From BOG-931 sp963761525 (GTDB taxonomy: Bacteria > Pseudomonadota > Alphaproteobacteria > Rhizobiales > Xanthobacteraceae), in the NCBI GenBank assembly GCA_963761525.1, contig CAVXHG010000002.1:186001-250000 (forward strand): a stretch of DNA of 64,000 bases, written 5' to 3'. Positions 61,800 to 64,000 of this stretch are shown one piece after another. The position numbers were made by a program, and so were the translations under genes. A model generated the notes under the pieces. It saw nothing but the letters and a program-made list of their open reading frames with translations. It did no database searches and was not told the DNA's origin. Numbering within the stretch: position 1 is the first letter of the stretch; each line of letters begins with the position of its first letter.

Positions 61800-62627
61800 T
61801 CATTTCCCCGCGTCGTCCGCGGCCTGCTGGTGATCCGCCCGCAGCGCGTCGGGATGCGGCATGGCGATGACGTTGTAGCCGGAATCGACGAAATGAATTT
61901 CGCCGGTGACGCCGGTCGATAGATCTGACAGCAGATACAGCCCGGCGCCGCCGAGATCGTCGAGCGTCACGCCACGATGCAGCGGTGAATGGCGCTGCTG
62001 GAACGCGAACATGGCCCGGGCGTCGCCGATGCCGGCGCCGGCCAGCGTGCGGATCGGGCCGGCCGAGATGGCATTGACGCGGATGGCGCTGCCGCCGAAG
62101 TCGACGGCGAGATAACGCACGGAAGCTTCCAGCGCTGCCTTGGCGACACCCATCGCGTTGTAATTCGGCATCGCGCGCTCGCCGCCGTTATAGGTCAGCG
62201 TCAGCATCGATCCGCCGTTCGGCATCATGGCTGCGGCCCGCCGCGCCGCTTCCGTGAATGCGAAGCACGAGATCAGCATGGTCCGAACGAAGTTCTCGCG
62301 CGTGGTATCGGCGTATCGGCCGGTGAGCTGCGTCTTGTCGGAAAATGCAATCGCATGAACCAGAAAATCGAGCGTGCCCCAGGTCCGGCTCAGCTCGGCG
62401 AACACGGCATCGAGCGAAGCGATATCTTCGACATCGCACGGCAGGACCATATCGGCATTGACCGAAGCGGCCAGCGGCTTGACCCGCTTGCCGAGCGCGT
62501 CGCCCTGATAAGTGAAAGCGAGCGTGGCATCGTGCGCTGCCAGAGTCTTGGCGATGCCCCACGCAATGGAGTGATCATTCGCGACGCCCATGATGAGGCC
62601 GCGCTTGCCGTTCATCAGTCCCGGCAT
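61800..62627 (-). CDS. fabI: enoyl-[acyl-carrier-protein] reductase (NADH)
   Basis: A 275-residue short-chain dehydrogenase-fold enzyme performing the last step of fatty-acid elongation, the triclosan target. GLIMGVANDHSIAWGIAKTL carries the cofactor motif, FLVHAIAFSDK is the family's, and the catalytic Tyr/Lys pair lies in YNAMGVAKAALEASVR. Length fits FabI. It follows fabB by 3 bases and ends the fabA-fabB-fabI operon. A palindromic repeat lies just past the stop. Confidence 0.96.
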   Translation of the reverse strand: MPGLMNGKRGLIMGVANDHSIAWGIAKTLAAHDATLAFTYQGDALGKRVKPLAASVNADMVLPCDVEDIASLDAVFAELSRTWGTLDFLVHAIAFSDKTQLTGRYADTTRENFVRTMLISCFAFTEAARRAAAMMPNGGSMLTLTYNGGERAMPNYNAMGVAKAALEASVRYLAVDFGGSAIRVNAISAGPIRTLAGAGIGDARAMFAFQQRHSPLHRGVTLDDLGGAGLYLLSDLSTGVTGEIHFVDSGYNVIAMPHPDALRADHQQAADDAGK

Positions 62628-62630
62628 GCG

Positions 62631-63854
62631 TCAGGCGTCCACGTGTTTGAAGACCAGGGAGGCGTTGGTGCCGCCAAAGCCAAAGGAATTGGACAGCACG
62701 CAGCCAAGCGTAACGTTATCGCGTCGCTCGCGCACGATCGGCATATCTTCGAAGGCAGGGTCGAGCTTCTGGATATTCGCGCTTTCGCAGATGAAGCCCG
62801 AGTTCATCATCAGCAACGAATAGATCGCTTCATGCACGCCGGTAGCGCCCTGGGAATGGCCGGTCAGGGATTTGGTCGCCGAGATCGGCGGGCACTTGTC
62901 GCCGGAGCCAAAGACTTCGCGGATCGCTTCGATCTCCTTGAGATCGCCGATTGGCGTCGATGTCGCATGCGGATTGATGTAATCGACCGGCAGCTTTACG
63001 CCATTAAGCGCCATGCGCATGCAGCGGGCCGCTCCTTCTCCGGACGGCGCAACCATGTCGGCACCATCCGAGCTTGCGCCATAGCCGGCGACCTCGGCAT
63101 AGATGCGCGCCCCGCGCGCCTTGGCACGCTCGAACTCTTCGAGCACCAGCACGCCGGCGCCGCCGCTGATAACGAAGCCGTCGCGATCGGCGTCGTAAGC
63201 GCGCGATGCCTTGGTCGGGGTATCGTTGTACTTCGAAGACAACGCGCCCATGGCGTCGAACAAGACCGTCAAGGTCCAGTCGAGTTCCTCGCAACCGCCA
63301 GCGAACATCACATCCTGCTTGTTGTACTGAATAAGCTCGTAAGCATTGCCGATACAGTGGTTCGACGTCGCGCAGGCCGATGAGATTGAATAGCTGAGGC
63401 CCTTGATTTTGAACCAGGTCGCGAGCGTTGCCGATGCGCTTGATGACATGGCTTTCGGCACCGCGAACGGACCGACCCGCTTCGGACCTTTGCTGCGGGT
63501 GACGTCGGCGCTTTCGACAATCGTGCGGGTCGACGGTCCGCCCGAGCCCATGATGATTCCCGTGCGCTCGTTCGAAACCTCGTTCTCGGAGAGGCCGGAG
63601 TCGCGGATCGCCTGCTCCATGGCGACGTGGTTCCAGGCGGCGCCGCCGCCGAGGAAACGCATGGCGCGGCGGTCGACCGCTTCGCTCGGATCCAGCGTCG
63701 GCGCGCCATGCACCTGACAGCGGAAACCGAGCTCTGCATATTTATCGGCGCGCACGATGCCGGATTTGGCTTCGCGCAACGACGCCATCACTTCCTGTGT
63801 GTTGTTGCCAATGGATGAGACAATGCCCATCCCGGTGACGACCACCCGCCTCAT
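62631..63854 (-). CDS. fabB: beta-ketoacyl-ACP synthase I
   Basis: A 407-residue condensing enzyme needed for unsaturated fatty acids. The active-site Cys is in ISSACATSNHCIGNAYEL near residue 163, and the two catalytic histidines are in INPHATSTPIGD and KSLTGHSQGATG. The N-terminus RRVVVTGMGIVSSIGNNTQEV is typical. It sits between fabA and fabI, the standard arrangement in alphaproteobacteria. Confidence 0.97.
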   Translation of the reverse strand: MRRVVVTGMGIVSSIGNNTQEVMASLREAKSGIVRADKYAELGFRCQVHGAPTLDPSEAVDRRAMRFLGGGAAWNHVAMEQAIRDSGLSENEVSNERTGIIMGSGGPSTRTIVESADVTRSKGPKRVGPFAVPKAMSSSASATLATWFKIKGLSYSISSACATSNHCIGNAYELIQYNKQDVMFAGGCEELDWTLTVLFDAMGALSSKYNDTPTKASRAYDADRDGFVISGGAGVLVLEEFERAKARGARIYAEVAGYGASSDGADMVAPSGEGAARCMRMALNGVKLPVDYINPHATSTPIGDLKEIEAIREVFGSGDKCPPISATKSLTGHSQGATGVHEAIYSLLMMNSGFICESANIQKLDPAFEDMPIVRERRDNVTLGCVLSNSFGFGGTNASLVFKHVDA

Positions 63855-63880
63855 GTTTGCCTCGCCTTATCGGGCCAGCT

Positions 63881-64000
63881 TCAGGCGCCGTTGGTCTGCG
63901 GCGCTACGTCCCGGAACAGCCCGACCTTGAGATCGAGCGCACGGTAGATCACGGTGCCGTCAGCCGACAGCCAGCCGTCCGCGACGCCGAGCACGAGCTT
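63881..64000 (-). CDS. fabA: 3-hydroxydecanoyl-ACP dehydratase, 3' end only
   Basis: The last 39 codons before a TGA read KLVLGVADGWLSADGTVIY, then RALDLKVGLFRDV and APQTNGA, the C-terminus of FabA. The gene continues past the window edge. Its position 26 bases upstream of fabB confirms it. FabA makes the cis-3 double bond that feeds FabB. It is incomplete only because the window ends. Confidence 0.93.
   Translation of the reverse strand, partial: KLVLGVADGWLSADGTVIYRALDLKVGLFRDVAPQTNGA

Noticed and set aside
61989..63383. Long open frame antisense to fabI and fabB
   Set aside because: The sense strand carries two complete essential genes; the antisense product is low-complexity.

Overview
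The window looks like chromosomal DNA of a GC-rich alphaproteobacterium of the order Hyphomicrobiales (Rhizobiales), probably near Bradyrhizobiaceae/Xanthobacteraceae. The evidence is the gene neighbourhoods (fabA-fabB-fabI, ubiE-ubiB-coaBC-dut, divL-tsaE/amgK-murU-addB-addA-trxA, rsmB-heparinase-purH, doubled glnK-amtB), intracellular PHB depolymerase, and palindromic intergenic repeats typical of this group. No tRNA, rRNA, CRISPR array or prophage was recognised.

Layout. 0-5 kb: a DUF998 membrane protein, a gene-free stretch with a VOC gene remnant, then two tandem glnK-amtB pairs on the minus strand, the downstream pair with its own sigma-54-like promoter. 5-18 kb: housekeeping genes (tesB, a UbiH-type hydroxylase, gpsA, two EVE-domain genes around a DUF2059 gene, acs) mixed with exported or membrane proteins (proteasome-like protein, DUF1761 plus cytochrome, Bug receptor, DUF1345, acyltransferase, L,D-transpeptidase). 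18.2-22.3 kb: the only clearly accessory region, with an IS30-family element inserted in a palindromic repeat, a possible microprotein, a staphylococcal-nuclease-like protein, a decayed IS1595 element and a multiply frameshifted pseudogene. 22.3-27.6 kb: an SdhAF4 homologue, rsmB, heparinase-like protein, purH. 27.6-44.5 kb: a long minus-strand block, read from its 5' end as ubiE, ubiB, coaBC, dut, an Rrf2 regulator, divL, tsaE-amgK, murU, addB, addA, trxA. It joins quinone and CoA synthesis, cell-cycle control, peptidoglycan recycling and recombination. 44.6-48.3 kb: mutM, an alpha/beta hydrolase, enoyl-CoA hydratase and two VOC proteins. 48.5-53.9 kb: a run of secreted wall/protease-like proteins, then a MoeB/ThiF enzyme and a small secreted protein. 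54-61.7 kb: an AhpD-like protein, a possible small transcript, TSUP transporter, YgjP-like protein, PHB depolymerase, ABC exporter, haem-binding-like protein and a luciferase-like oxidoreductase. 61.8-64 kb: fabI, fabB and the 3' end of fabA.

The most interesting observations are: (i) CoaBC carrying an N-terminal FitA-like ribbon-helix-helix DNA-binding domain, with a perfect 13-bp inverted repeat overlapping its predicted -35 element, which suggests an autoregulated CoA enzyme; (ii) eight isolated single-base insertions that break addA, addB, a hydrolase and phaZ, each of which restores a full-length family protein when removed, so sequence errors must be excluded first; (iii) an IS30 element whose transposase takes its C-terminus and stop codon from the palindromic repeat it interrupted; (iv) a cluster of secreted proteins including a trypsin fold without its histidine; (v) a strong factor-independent terminator preceded by a 20-codon ORF near 54.8 kb.
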